The notes beneath the pieces are model-generated. The model had not been told where the DNA came from and searched no databases. It saw only the letters and a list, made by a program, of their open reading frames with translations. Source: Desulfacinum hydrothermale DSM 13146 (lineage in GTDB: Bacteria; Desulfobacterota; Syntrophobacteria; Syntrophobacterales; DSM-9756). Taken from it: a DNA stretch of 64,000 bases. The position numbers and the translations under genes are program-made. Below are positions 17,708 through 26,086 of the stretch, in pieces (within the stretch, counting starts at the first letter, position 1; every line of letters begins with the position of its first letter). The stretch covers positions 62,001 through 126,000 of the forward strand of contig NZ_FWXF01000007.1 of NCBI RefSeq assembly GCF_900176285.1, in the 5' to 3' direction.

Positions 17708-18025
17708 TCAATCACGGGAGCGGAAGATCACGGTGAGACCCGGGCTGTGGATGGAAGCTCCAAGGAAAAAGCCATCGCCTCCCCCATGACGCCAATGGTG
17801 ATGCCGCTTCATCCACTTTCGGTGCTGATGCCAGCGCACATGGGACCGCCAACGGGGCCAAGGACCATGAACCCGGCAGTCATCGCATTGGATTACCACG
17901 GGAGCCCTCCCATGCACCACAACAACCCCGCGACCGTACCGAACCCAGTCCGCACGGGCCATGGCGGGGAGCATCCAAAATCCCACGCTCACTACCACGA
18001 TCGTCAACCATTTTCGGGCTCGCAT
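17708..18025 (-). CDS. Small secreted His/Trp/Arg-rich protein
   Basis: This 105-residue protein has a clear signal peptide (WLTIVVVSVGFWMLPAMARA). Its mature part contains one CDDC pair and a His/Trp/Arg-rich stretch (VRWHQHRKWMKRHHHW), so it could bind a metal. GGAGG lies 6 nt before the ATG at 18025, which supports a real gene. It sits directly upstream of the sigma operon in the same direction and may be its first gene or a target. I do not recognise a family. Confidence 0.65.
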   Translation of the reverse strand: MRARKWLTIVVVSVGFWMLPAMARADWVRYGRGVVVVHGRAPVVIQCDDCRVHGPWPRWRSHVRWHQHRKWMKRHHHWRHGGGDGFFLGASIHSPGLTVIFRSRD

Positions 18026-18259
18026 GATTCACCTCCCTTTTTTCCCATCTCCCTTTTACGACCCATGCCCTCGTCTCAACCCATTGGATGCCCCCAACGC
18101 TCCCATGGGATGACAAGCGCCAGAAGATTTCTGGCCGTGGGCAACGGGAATGTGTGAGAAAGCCAGTGTCCATGGCGCGGCCACGGACAGGTTCTTTTCA
18201 AGCCCCCGCTCCTGCGCTAAAGTGCGGTCTCGCGCACTCTTGCTGAACCGGGAGCCGAG

Positions 18260-19030
18260 ATGAACCCTGAGACATCCTCCAGATGCCCCAACGACCCGAG
18301 CCTTCAGGTGGGACGAGACGAACGTTTTGTTGCCCTTCAGGACGTGGGCCAAGGGTTCACAGCCAACCTTCCCGTGGCGGCCAGCGTGGCCGCTTACGGA
18401 AGCGTCCTGGGGGTTCTGGCGGTTCAAAAGGGAATCAGCTGGGTTCAATTGCTGGTGATGAATCTCAGCGTTTTTGCGGGATCGGCCCAGTTCGTCATGG
18501 TGGACATGTGGGTGCCCCCCCTTCCCATCGCGGAAATGACCCTGGCCGTGCTGGCCATCAACCTGCGCTACCTTCTCATCGGGGCCTCCCTGGAACCCGT
18601 TTTTCGCGGTGCTTCGTTCTGGCACAAGGCATGCCGGATGCACCTGGTGGCCGATGAAAACTGGGCCGTCACCATGGCGGTACGCCGTCGTGACGGATAT
18701 GTTTCCACGGGCTTTCTTCTGGGAGGGGGATTGTGCGTGGTGACGGCCTGGTGCTTGGGTACCCTTTCCGGCCACTTACTGGGAGCGGCCATCGAGGATC
18801 CGTCGGTTTATGCCCTGGACTTCGCCTTTGTGGCCGTCTTTACGGCACTGGCCATGTCTCTTTGGCGGGGGGCTAGCGATACGGTTCCTTGGGTGGTGGC
18901 CGCCGCCACGGCCGTGGTCGTGGAACGCCTTCTTCCCGGCAAGTGGTATATCATTTGCGGGGCCCTGGCCGGGTCGCTGGTGGCCGCCTGCCGCAAAAAC
19001 CGGCACGGTGGAGATGAAGCGGAGTCATGA
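18260..19030 (+). CDS. azlC: AzlC family branched-chain amino acid exporter, large subunit
   Basis: This 256-residue inner-membrane protein has several hydrophobic spans. It shows AzlC features: ANLPVAASVAAYGSVLGVLA, LSVFAGSAQFVMVD and LAINLRYLLIGASL. With AzlD it forms an exporter for branched-chain amino acids, as known for AzlCD and YgaZH. The start ATG at 18260 has GGAG upstream. The stop overlaps the start of azlD (ATGA-type). Confidence 0.9.
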   Translation: MNPETSSRCPNDPSLQVGRDERFVALQDVGQGFTANLPVAASVAAYGSVLGVLAVQKGISWVQLLVMNLSVFAGSAQFVMVDMWVPPLPIAEMTLAVLAINLRYLLIGASLEPVFRGASFWHKACRMHLVADENWAVTMAVRRRDGYVSTGFLLGGGLCVVTAWCLGTLSGHLLGAAIEDPSVYALDFAFVAVFTALAMSLWRGASDTVPWVVAAATAVVVERLLPGKWYIICGALAGSLVAACRKNRHGGDEAES

Positions 19031-19341
19031 TGGGAAACGGGCAGGACCTGCAGGCCTATGGGGCCATTGTTGCCGCGGCGTTGGTGACCTACGGACTGCG
19101 TCTGGGGGGGCTCCTTCTTTCCAGCCGATTGCCCCGTGGTGGCAGATCCCGCGCCTTTATGGAGGCGCTTCCCGGCACGCTTCTGGTGGCCCTTGTGGCC
19201 CCGGGAATACTGGCCGCAGGCCCTTCCGGCATTGTGGCCGCCACCTGCACCGCAGCCGTTTCCCTGAAAAACGGAAACGTCTTTTTGGCCATGCTGGTGG
19301 GCATGGCCGTCAAACTGGCCGGACAATACCTTGCGGGCTAG
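19027..19341 (+). CDS. azlD: AzlD family exporter small subunit
   Basis: This 104-residue membrane protein has about four helices, typical of AzlD (AAALVTYGLRLGGLLLSSRL, ALPGTLLVALVAPGIL, NVFLAMLVGMAVKLAG). It overlaps azlC by 4 bp. ATG 19027 is used here. The next codon is also ATG and has better GGAG spacing. It is the partner of AzlC in one transporter and is followed by a strong hairpin. Confidence 0.88.
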   Translation: MMGNGQDLQAYGAIVAAALVTYGLRLGGLLLSSRLPRGGRSRAFMEALPGTLLVALVAPGILAAGPSGIVAATCTAAVSLKNGNVFLAMLVGMAVKLAGQYLAG

Positions 19342-19367
19342 CGGACCGACCAGGTCGGCAAAAGCCG

Positions 19368-19402
19368 GGCGGGGCCGGGTGCCTCCGCACCCCGGCCCCG
19401 CC
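19368..19402. terminator. Bidirectional terminator between azlD and the chemoreceptor gene
   Basis: A 12-bp GC stem (GGCGGGGCCGGG with CCCGGCCCCGCC) lies between two convergent genes. On the minus strand a short T-run (CTTTTG) follows. On the plus strand the tail is GTTCCTTTAT. It should stop transcription from both sides. Confidence 0.7.
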
Positions 19403-19449
19403 GCGTTCCTTTATGCGACACCCGATGTTTTCGGCGTACGGGTCTTCCA

Positions 19450-22400
19450 TCAAAACAGGTCGGAGGCGTCCTCCCGGCCGCCGGAAAGGTGCGGCGCATA
19501 TTGGCAGTCGGTTCCCAGGATATGCTTTTTCAGCCATGTTTCCAGGAATTCCAGAACTTCGAAGCTCAAGCCCACCTCGCCCTTCTGGAATTTGTCCACG
19601 ACCTCCTGGACCTTTTGCACAAACTTTGCGTGCGTTTCCCGGTGGGCGGCCAGATCGGGATAACCGCACCGCTCCATGGCTCGTTCCTCGTCCTCAAAGT
19701 GGGTTTGGGTGTAGTCCACCAATTCTCCCACAATCGGTTCCAATACCTTCTTTCCTTGGCCCTGTCGCATCGCGTGGGCCAATTGATTGACCAAGGCAAA
19801 GAGCCTTTTGTGCTGACGATCCAAATCAAAGTCCCCCACGGAATACTCGTCGGTCCATACCATCACATCCTTTCCGGCGGATGGCCCCGGAGCCGGCTTT
19901 CCTTGCTTGTGGGCCGTCGGGGCGATGGAACGGGCCGCACTTTGAAGCCGCCTTTGAGGCAAAGCGGGCGGACTCACTTCCTTAGGCTTTTGGGCCCCGC
20001 CTTTCAAGCGTTTCATCTCGGAATGATGGGGCAACGCGGGCGCATCCTCGGAATGAGCCTGCCGGCTTCCGACCACTTGGGCCAGTTGCTGGACGTATTC
20101 GCGAACCTGCTGGGCCTGGGCCCGCAGCTCCTCGCTGGCCGAAGCGGATTCCTCCGCATTGGCGGCGTTTTGCTGCACAACGCGGTCCATATCGGCAACG
20201 GCCCGGTTGATCTGCTCGATGCCTTCGGCCTGCTCACTGCTGGCCGCAGCGATTTCGGAGACCAGCTCGCCGATCCGGGCCGATCCTTCGGCCACTTTGG
20301 CAAACGCCTTGGATACCTGTTCCGACGCCTCGTTTCCAAAGCCGACCTTTTGAACGGTTCGATCGATGATCTCGGATGTATTTTTGGCCGCTTCCGCGGC
20401 GCGCATGGCCAGGTTGCGCACCTCGTCGGCCACGACGGCAAAGCCGGCACCGGCCTCGCCGGCCCGGGCCGCCTCCACGGCGGCATTGAGCGCCAGCAGG
20501 TTGGTCTGAAAAGCGATTTCATCGATGGTCTTGATGATCTTCTGGGTCTCCTGGCTGGCTTCGCCGATGTCTCCCATGGCCTCTTCCAACGTCTCCATGG
20601 CCTTTTGGGCTTCCACCAAGTTCTCTCCTGTCGCCTTGGTGATGGCGTCGGCCTGGGAGGCGTTGTCCGCATTCTGCCGGGTCATGGCCGCCATCTCTTC
20701 CAAGGCCGAAGAGGTTTCTTCCAAAGAGGCCGCCTGCTGAGAAGCCCCGTCCGCCAGTTCCTGGCTCGATTCCGACACCTGCTCGGACGCTCCCGCCACT
20801 TGGTCCGCTCCCTCGCTCAGGCCTTCCACCACTTGAACGATGGGGGCGGCGGTCCGACGGCCGAAGGCCACGGCGACCCCTCCGCCCACGGCCAACATCA
20901 CCAGGGCGATTCCCAGGGCCCACTTCATGGATTGCCACTGCCCTTCGCCCAGTTGCCGGGCCGCATGCCGCGCCGTCTCCATGAGTTCGTCCTGGGCCAT
21001 GGTGGTGGCCACCACATAGGTGGCGTCTCCCACCCGAAGCGGCTTGTAGGCCACGAATTTGGCAACGCCCTCGAACTCGTAGGCCCCCGTTCCTTTCTCA
21101 CCACCAAGCCCCTTTTTCATGAGCTCCCCAAGCACGCCGTAACGGGCATCGGTCAGCGCAATCCCGTCCGTCAGAGTGTACTTGGGGTGGGAAATAAGAA
21201 TTCCTTCCGGATTGACCACGTATGAATAGCCCGTTTTTCCATAGGTCTTGGATGACAACACCTCCCAGACGACGGCCCAGTCCAGATTGACCACCACTGC
21301 CCCCATGAATTGATCCTTTTCCCGCAGGGGCATCACCACGCGCATCTCAGGCCTGCCCGTGTATTCGGCCAAGACGACACCCGTGTTCACGGGGCCGTCG
21401 GCCTTGCCGGCCTCTTGAAACCAGGAGGTGGCACTCTTGTTTTCCAGATCGTGCACGAAGGCGCCGTCCACGAATTTGAGCACTTCCCGGCCCTTTGCAT
21501 CCAGGTAGCGAACCTGGCTGTAAAGTGGCCTTTCGCCTTGCGCGGTATGTACGACGCCCAGCTTCCAAAGGGCCTCCATCTCCCCGCGGAATCCGCGCCA
21601 GTAGGCTTTCTGTGCTTCTCCCGCCAGATCCTCCCACGAGCAAGTGGCCATGATGACCCAGCCGTAATCGACATATTCAATACCTGCCATCACCCGCGGG
21701 ACACCATCTCCACCCTTGAAGCTGATAAAGGCTTTGCCAACCTCACGCGCCTTGGAGTAGGCGGCCAAAATCTGTGACGCATCGGGGAGGTCTCCCACCT
21801 TTTTACCCACCTGCTCGCTATCCGGATGGGCGACGATGACTCCTTGCCCATCCACGATGAAGAAGATGCCCGAAGTGCCCAGGTGAGCCGAGGCGATGGC
21901 TTTCTGGATTCCTTCCACATCCTTTTCCCGGATGGTGACGGCCACGGCCCCCATCACTTGTTCAAAGGGATCCACTAGAGGCGCGTAGAGGCTTTGGACC
22001 CATTCGCCGTCCCTCTTTTCCCTGGCGTGGTACGTTTGCCCCTGGAGGACCGCTTGGATGAACGGGTTCGGATCTCCCTGGGCACCTTTGGCCGGCACGA
22101 AGGTGCCCACGTGGCGCATCTTTTCGCCCTTGACGACGCTGGAGCCGACCCGAAGCATATCTCCAGCCTCGTTCATGCGTTGAAAGATGATACAGTCGCT
22201 TCCCGAAATGGCCTTCACATCATCGATGACGGCCACCTCCTGGTCCAACGAATCGACGGGGTAGAGCAGTTTCTGGCCGAATTGAATCAGGGGAAGTTTT
22301 ATGGACTGTGCCTCACCCGTGAGCTCGTTTTTCGCCTTCCAGCGGTATTCAATTCCCGCGGTGACCGCCATCCCGTACTGCTTCATGACGGCGCGAGCCA

Positions 22401-22806
22401 GTTTCAAATCCCTTGTCAATTTTTGTTCCACCGAACGCCGGCGCGCCTCCAGCAGGTCGAAAAAGCGGCCGATCTCGGCAAAGACGCGTTCCTTTCCAAG
22501 ATTTCTCAGGGTTTCGTTGGTTCCCGTCTCGGCGCTCAGATAACCTTGCAGGTTGGATGAGGCCGCCAGCCGTTGCGCGTCGTTTTCGGTCTGCTGCACC
22601 AGGTTGGATACCAGGGCATGGTCGTTTTCCAAAATGGTACTCAGTCGGGCCTTGGCCTCTTTGACCATCGCATCCTTGAGATACTGGTTGAGGTGCTCGG
22701 ACTGGGACGTGGACAGAACGGCGTTCAGGATCGTGTTGGCAGTCAGGGGAACGGCCACCATGGCGACACAGAGGAGGATCAACTTGGACTTTAATGTCAA
22801 TCGCAT
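19450..22806 (-). CDS. Methyl-accepting chemotaxis protein with C-terminal hemerythrin (DcrH-like)
   Basis: This 1118-residue membrane receptor has a first transmembrane helix (about 5-27), a large periplasmic Cache sensor region (to about 655), a second helix ([20 protein letters not shown]), a coiled methyl-accepting domain with the hairpin tip [20 protein letters not shown], and a C-terminal hemerythrin (about 975-1105). The hemerythrin iron ligands are visible in [28 protein letters not shown] and KKHILGTD. It probably senses oxygen or redox through the di-iron site and steers away from oxygen, as proposed for DcrH of Desulfovibrio. The ATG at 22806 has GGAG about 10 nt upstream. No che genes lie nearby. 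Confidence 0.92.
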   Translation of the reverse strand: MRLTLKSKLILLCVAMVAVPLTANTILNAVLSTSQSEHLNQYLKDAMVKEAKARLSTILENDHALVSNLVQQTENDAQRLAASSNLQGYLSAETGTNETLRNLGKERVFAEIGRFFDLLEARRRSVEQKLTRDLKLARAVMKQYGMAVTAGIEYRWKAKNELTGEAQSIKLPLIQFGQKLLYPVDSLDQEVAVIDDVKAISGSDCIIFQRMNEAGDMLRVGSSVVKGEKMRHVGTFVPAKGAQGDPNPFIQAVLQGQTYHAREKRDGEWVQSLYAPLVDPFEQVMGAVAVTIREKDVEGIQKAIASAHLGTSGIFFIVDGQGVIVAHPDSEQVGKKVGDLPDASQILAAYSKAREVGKAFISFKGGDGVPRVMAGIEYVDYGWVIMATCSWEDLAGEAQKAYWRGFRGEMEALWKLGVVHTAQGERPLYSQVRYLDAKGREVLKFVDGAFVHDLENKSATSWFQEAGKADGPVNTGVVLAEYTGRPEMRVVMPLREKDQFMGAVVVNLDWAVVWEVLSSKTYGKTGYSYVVNPEGILISHPKYTLTDGIALTDARYGVLGELMKKGLGGEKGTGAYEFEGVAKFVAYKPLRVGDATYVVATTMAQDELMETARHAARQLGEGQWQSMKWALGIALVMLAVGGGVAVAFGRRTAAPIVQVVEGLSEGADQVAGASEQVSESSQELADGASQQAASLEETSSALEEMAAMTRQNADNASQADAITKATGENLVEAQKAMETLEEAMGDIGEASQETQKIIKTIDEIAFQTNLLALNAAVEAARAGEAGAGFAVVADEVRNLAMRAAEAAKNTSEIIDRTVQKVGFGNEASEQVSKAFAKVAEGSARIGELVSEIAAASSEQAEGIEQINRAVADMDRVVQQNAANAEESASASEELRAQAQQVREYVQQLAQVVGSRQAHSEDAPALPHHSEMKRLKGGAQKPKEVSPPALPQRRLQSAARSIAPTAHKQGKPAPGPSAGKDVMVWTDEYSVGDFDLDRQHKRLFALVNQLAHAMRQGQGKKVLEPIVGELVDYTQTHFEDEERAMERCGYPDLAAHRETHAKFVQKVQEVVDKFQKGEVGLSFEVLEFLETWLKKHILGTDCQYAPHLSGGREDASDLF

Positions 22807-23003
22807 GAGAATCGGCTCCTTTCCTTTCTCTCCGATCAATGGTCACTTAGCGCCCGCGCGCCCATCCACTCACCCTATCGGTTCCCATGCCCAGAACCTT
22901 GAGGCAAAATCGTCGAGCGGTCCCCGCGGATTCCCCACCATGAAGATCCCCCGCCCCAAGGAATCCCGGACGCGAAAAAAGCCGGCCCCTCTCCAACGGC
23001 ACC

Positions 23004-23053
23004 TTGACAGGAAAAGGTCCTTTGGATAGCATTGCATGAACACATGCTCATAT
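23004..23053 (+). promoter_or_regulatory. Promoter and ArsR/SmtB-type operator of the arsR-permease operon
   Basis: A -35 box TTGACA (23004-23009), a 17-nt spacer and a -10 like TAGCAT (23027-23032) are followed at once by ATGAACACATGCTCATAT (23036-23053). That element resembles the TGAACA-type imperfect palindromes bound by ArsR/SmtB repressors. A second symmetry, CACAT-N6-ATGTG (23041-23056), overlaps it. The element covers the expected transcription start 13 nt before the repressor's own ATG, so the operon should be autorepressed and released by metal. Confidence 0.68.
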
Positions 23054-23065
23054 GTGGAGGAATCA

Positions 23066-23419
23066 ATGGATCCGGAGACCTGTGCGGTCCTTTGCATTCA
23101 CCCGGACAAGGTGGAGGCGGCCCGATCGGCCATGGTATCAGAGGAAACCGCAGGGCGCCTGGCGGAACTCTTCAAGGTCCTGGCAGATCCCACCCGGGTG
23201 CGCATTCTGAGCGCCCTGCAGCAGGGGGAACTCTGTGTGTGCGACCTGGCGGCCGCCACCGCTGTTTCCCAGTCGGCCGTCTCCCACCAGCTCCGCCTGC
23301 TGCGTGTGGCCCGGTTGGTGAAAGTTCGCCGGGAAGGCAAGATGGCCTTCTACTCACTGGACGATGATCACGTACGCCGCCTCTTCCGTGAAGGGCTGGA
23401 TCACGTGGCCGAGCAGTGA
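23066..23419 (+). CDS. ArsR/SmtB family metal-responsive repressor
   Basis: This 117-residue winged-helix repressor has FKVLADPTRVRILSAL, the metal-site motif ELCVCDLA on the recognition-adjacent helix (the Cys-x-Cys type used by ArsR and CadC for arsenite, antimonite or soft divalent metals) and the DNA helix VSQSAVSHQLRLLR. More cysteines lie near the N-terminus (ETCAVLC), as in CadC-like sensors. The ATG at 23066 has GGAGG 5 nt upstream. It leads an operon with the ArsP-type permease 20 nt downstream and has its own operator. Confidence 0.88.
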   Translation: MDPETCAVLCIHPDKVEAARSAMVSEETAGRLAELFKVLADPTRVRILSALQQGELCVCDLAAATAVSQSAVSHQLRLLRVARLVKVRREGKMAFYSLDDDHVRRLFREGLDHVAEQ

Positions 23420-23439
23420 TCCACTACCAAGGAGAAACG

Positions 23440-24570
23440 ATGCTGGAATCCTCTTATCTGGTCCTTTTCAAGGTTTTGGAAAACAGCTGGCAAATCCTCG
23501 TGGAGGCGGCCCCTTACATCCTCTTTGGACTGCTGGCCGCTGGATGGGTGAAGGCCTTCCTGCCGGAAGAGAAGGTTCTGCAACACCTGGGGGGCCGGAC
23601 CACGGCGGCCGTGGTGAAGGCCTCGATACTGGGCATCCCGCTGCCGCTCTGTTCCTGCGGAGTCCTGCCGGTGGCCATGGATTTGCGCAAACGCGGCGCG
23701 GCCAAGGGGCCGTCCGCAGCCTTTCTGGTCTCTGTTCCCGAAACGGGCGTGGATTCCATCGCCATCACCTATGCCCTTTTGGGCCCGGTTCTGGCCGTCT
23801 TGAGGCCCCTGGCCGCCCTTGTCACCGCCACGGTCACGGGGCTGATCGTCAATCGCCTGCCGGAATCGGCCACGCCGCCCACTGCGCCGTTTCCCTTTGC
23901 GCAACCCAACGGACCGGCCGAGTCCGCGCCCAGCTCCTCGAAAACAGGGCCGTCTTTCGGCCGCCGGATTGTGGACGGCGTGCACTACGCCCTTTTCGAT
24001 CTGCTCCAGGATCTGGGCGGCTGGCTCTTTGCGGGGATCCTGATTTCCGGGGTGATTGCGGTCGTCCTCCCTCAAGACGTCTCCCGGTTTCTCTCCACCC
24101 ACGAAGGCTGGTCCCTGGTGCTCATGCTTGTGGTGGGAATTCCCATCTACATCTGCGCCAGCTCGTCCACCCCGGTTGCCGCAGCGTTGATCTTGAAAGG
24201 ACTTTCCCCTGGAGCGGCGCTGGTCTTCCTCCTGGCAGGGCCCGCCACCAACACCGCCACCTTGACGGTACTTGCGCGCTTTTGGGGCAAGGCCGTTACC
24301 GCCGTCTACCTCCTTTCCGTGGGTGCGTGCACCCTGATCATGGGCTGGCTCACCAATGTCCTGTTCCACACCTTCCAGCTTCCCCTGGCCGCCACGCTCC
24401 TTCGGGTCCAAAACACCACCCCGTATCCGTGGGAAATCGTGTCGGGGATCTTGCTCCTGAGTCTTTATCTGGTTCCGCTCATCGCATCAAAGATCCGCAA
24501 GCGCCTGTCCGCCACAAGATTCCAGCCCGGGGCCGGCTCCTGCTCGTGCTCATCCCTTCCCGGCACCTGA
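23440..24570 (+). CDS. ArsP_1/SO_0444 family permease (metal or organoarsenical efflux)
   Basis: This 376-residue inner-membrane permease has about eight helices in two halves joined by a Pro/Ser-rich loop (about 150-178). The family's conserved Cys motif is present (IPLPLCSCGVLPVAMDLRKR), as is the second-half counterpart VGIPIYICASSSTPVAAALI. The family includes ArsP, which exports trivalent methylarsenicals, and SO_0444-type Cu/Zn exporters. The tail carries another CSC (GSCSCSS). The start ATG at 23440 has GGAG upstream. It is cotranscribed with the ArsR-type repressor. Substrate assignment to arsenic rests on the neighbours. Confidence 0.85.
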   Translation: MLESSYLVLFKVLENSWQILVEAAPYILFGLLAAGWVKAFLPEEKVLQHLGGRTTAAVVKASILGIPLPLCSCGVLPVAMDLRKRGAAKGPSAAFLVSVPETGVDSIAITYALLGPVLAVLRPLAALVTATVTGLIVNRLPESATPPTAPFPFAQPNGPAESAPSSSKTGPSFGRRIVDGVHYALFDLLQDLGGWLFAGILISGVIAVVLPQDVSRFLSTHEGWSLVLMLVVGIPIYICASSSTPVAAALILKGLSPGAALVFLLAGPATNTATLTVLARFWGKAVTAVYLLSVGACTLIMGWLTNVLFHTFQLPLAATLLRVQNTTPYPWEIVSGILLLSLYLVPLIASKIRKRLSATRFQPGAGSCSCSSLPGT

Positions 24571-24652
24571 TCTTCCTCCCGTTAACCGGCGCGGCGCGCC
24601 GGTCTTGGGTGGCGAAAGGCCCTGCGGTGGCCGCCCCCTGGCAGCTTGTCTG

Positions 24653-24825
24653 ACAATGGGCCCTTGGCCTTTCATACAAATGCCATTCAACTGTGCCATG
24701 TGAAGTTTCTGAGCTTTGCAAGGGCGGGTTCCCAACCCGCCCCTACGGCACGCAAAAAGAAACACCGGGAACGGGGGAATTGCAACCCGTTGGAAATCCA
24801 CCAAAAGGCCTAAAAGCCAGGGTAG
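24653..24825 (+). repeat. Dispersed repeat, composite copy R1 + palindrome P + R2
   Basis: Three modules stand in a row. R1 (24653-24720) contains CAACTGTGCCATGTGA. The palindrome P (24719-24746) has arms GGGCGGGTT and AACCCGCCC. R2 (24749-24825) contains GGAATTGCAACCCGTTGG. The same modules recur elsewhere in this window: R1+P inverted at 25933-26030, P+R2 at 30949-31065, P at 42053-42080, R1+P at 43496-43578 and R2 inverted at 58810-58880. The 24571-25048 gap holds nothing else that I recognise. Confidence 0.85.
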
Positions 24826-25048
24826 GACAGGTTCTCATCAGCCTGTGTGAGAGGGCCCGGAGTGCTCCCTCCGTGCGGGGACGCAAAATTGGGGACTGCC
24901 AGGATATCCGGCAACGCCCATCTGGGAATGAACAGACTTTGCGCTCGCAGGGGGCGGCCCGGCGGGGGCCCCTACCGCCGGAGCCGTCAAGACCCTTTCG
25001 GCGCCGGCCCAATCCCCGGCCAGTCCGCCTTTTCAACGAGGAAACGCC

Positions 25049-25747
25049 ATGTCGCGACAACTCCACGGCCTACCGAAACCGGTGGCTTTTGTCTTTTCCG
25101 GAGGCGTCTCCCTGGGTGCGGCCCAAGTGGGCATGTTGCGCGCCGTGCTGGAGGCCGGCATCCGGCCCGATCTTTTGGTGGGAAGTTCCGCCGGGGCCTT
25201 GAACGCCGCCTTTGTGGCCAAAGACATCTCTTTGGCCCGGGTGGAAGAACTGGCCCGCATCTGGCAAAATCTCAAGAAAGAAGATGTGTTCGGCCGGCCC
25301 ACCCTTCGCCGTGCCTTCCATCTTCTTTTTCGCCGCATCTCCCCGGTCTCCTGTGAAGCCATGGAGCAGCTCATCGCCGCCCATGCCCCGGCATCCTACG
25401 AACGCCTACAAGCCGCTTTGGTTGTGGTCGCCACCAACTACTTTACTGGACAAACCGAGCTTTTCACCTCGGGAGATCTCCGGCGTCATCTTCTGGCCAG
25501 CACCGCCATCCCGGTGGTCTTTCCCCCTGTGTCCATCGGATCCGCACTCTACGTGGATGGGTCCGTTTCGGCCCACGTCCCCTTGCTGCCGGCCCCATGC
25601 CCGCAACAAGTCCCCGCCTACGATTTTTCCCACCGCCAGGAGCTCGTGCGCATGGGCTTCGATGCCGCCGCCGGCTTTCTCGCCCAGACCAGATTGAGCG
25701 GCCCCGGCGTCTATGGGGCGCCCCATTCCCATGGCGAAGCCCCTTGA
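25049..25747 (+). CDS. Patatin-like phospholipase, apparently with an internal deletion
   Basis: This 232-residue protein has the patatin fold signatures: oxyanion loop SGGVSLGAAQVG, nucleophile Ser in VGSSAGALNA (GxSxG) and catalytic Asp in LYVDGSVSAHVPL. Family members are usually near 300 residues. Here the sequence jumps from VPLLP straight to APCPQQVPAYDFSHRQELVR, which matches the usual C-terminal end (PPxCPxxVxPYDFS). About 70-80 residues of the middle C-terminal part therefore seem lost in frame. The catalytic dyad is intact, so activity is not excluded. It is bracketed by inverted copies of the R1/P repeat. Confidence 0.78.
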   Translation: MSRQLHGLPKPVAFVFSGGVSLGAAQVGMLRAVLEAGIRPDLLVGSSAGALNAAFVAKDISLARVEELARIWQNLKKEDVFGRPTLRRAFHLLFRRISPVSCEAMEQLIAAHAPASYERLQAALVVVATNYFTGQTELFTSGDLRRHLLASTAIPVVFPPVSIGSALYVDGSVSAHVPLLPAPCPQQVPAYDFSHRQELVRMGFDAAAGFLAQTRLSGPGVYGAPHSHGEAP

Positions 25748-25932
25748 TACGATGAGGAAATGGCGCCTCCAGGGGCGCCTTCTCCTTGAATCCCCGGGCC
25801 GAGGACGCTACCGTGAGGCAGGTCCATGGAATCAGGGGCCCGGACACCCCCCCAAACGACGGCCCGGGAGCGTGGCCGAGAACGCCACGATTGCTCGCTG
25901 TGGGCTTCGGCGGGCGGCCTGACCAGGCCGCT

Positions 25933-26030
25933 GTAGGGGCGGGTTCCGAACCCGCCCCTACAAAATTCAAGAAACATCACATGGCACAGTTGCATTGCAT
26001 TTGTCAGAAAGGCCATTGTTACACAGTCTC
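25933..26030 (-). repeat. Dispersed repeat, inverted copy of P + R1
   Basis: The palindrome at 25933-25961 has perfect arms (GTAGGGGCGGGTT with AACCCGCCCCTAC). It is followed by R1 in inverse orientation (25962-26030; contains TCACATGGCACAGTTG). Together with the copy at 24653 it forms a large inverted repeat around the patatin gene. A further 50 bp on its left, with GAACGCC, GATTGCT and CCAGGCCGC, is also shared with the copy at 30949. Confidence 0.85.
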
Positions 26031-26086
26031 CCAAGGAGGCGCCGAGACACGCAAATTGGAGCACAAGAAGACACGAGGAGTTCACC

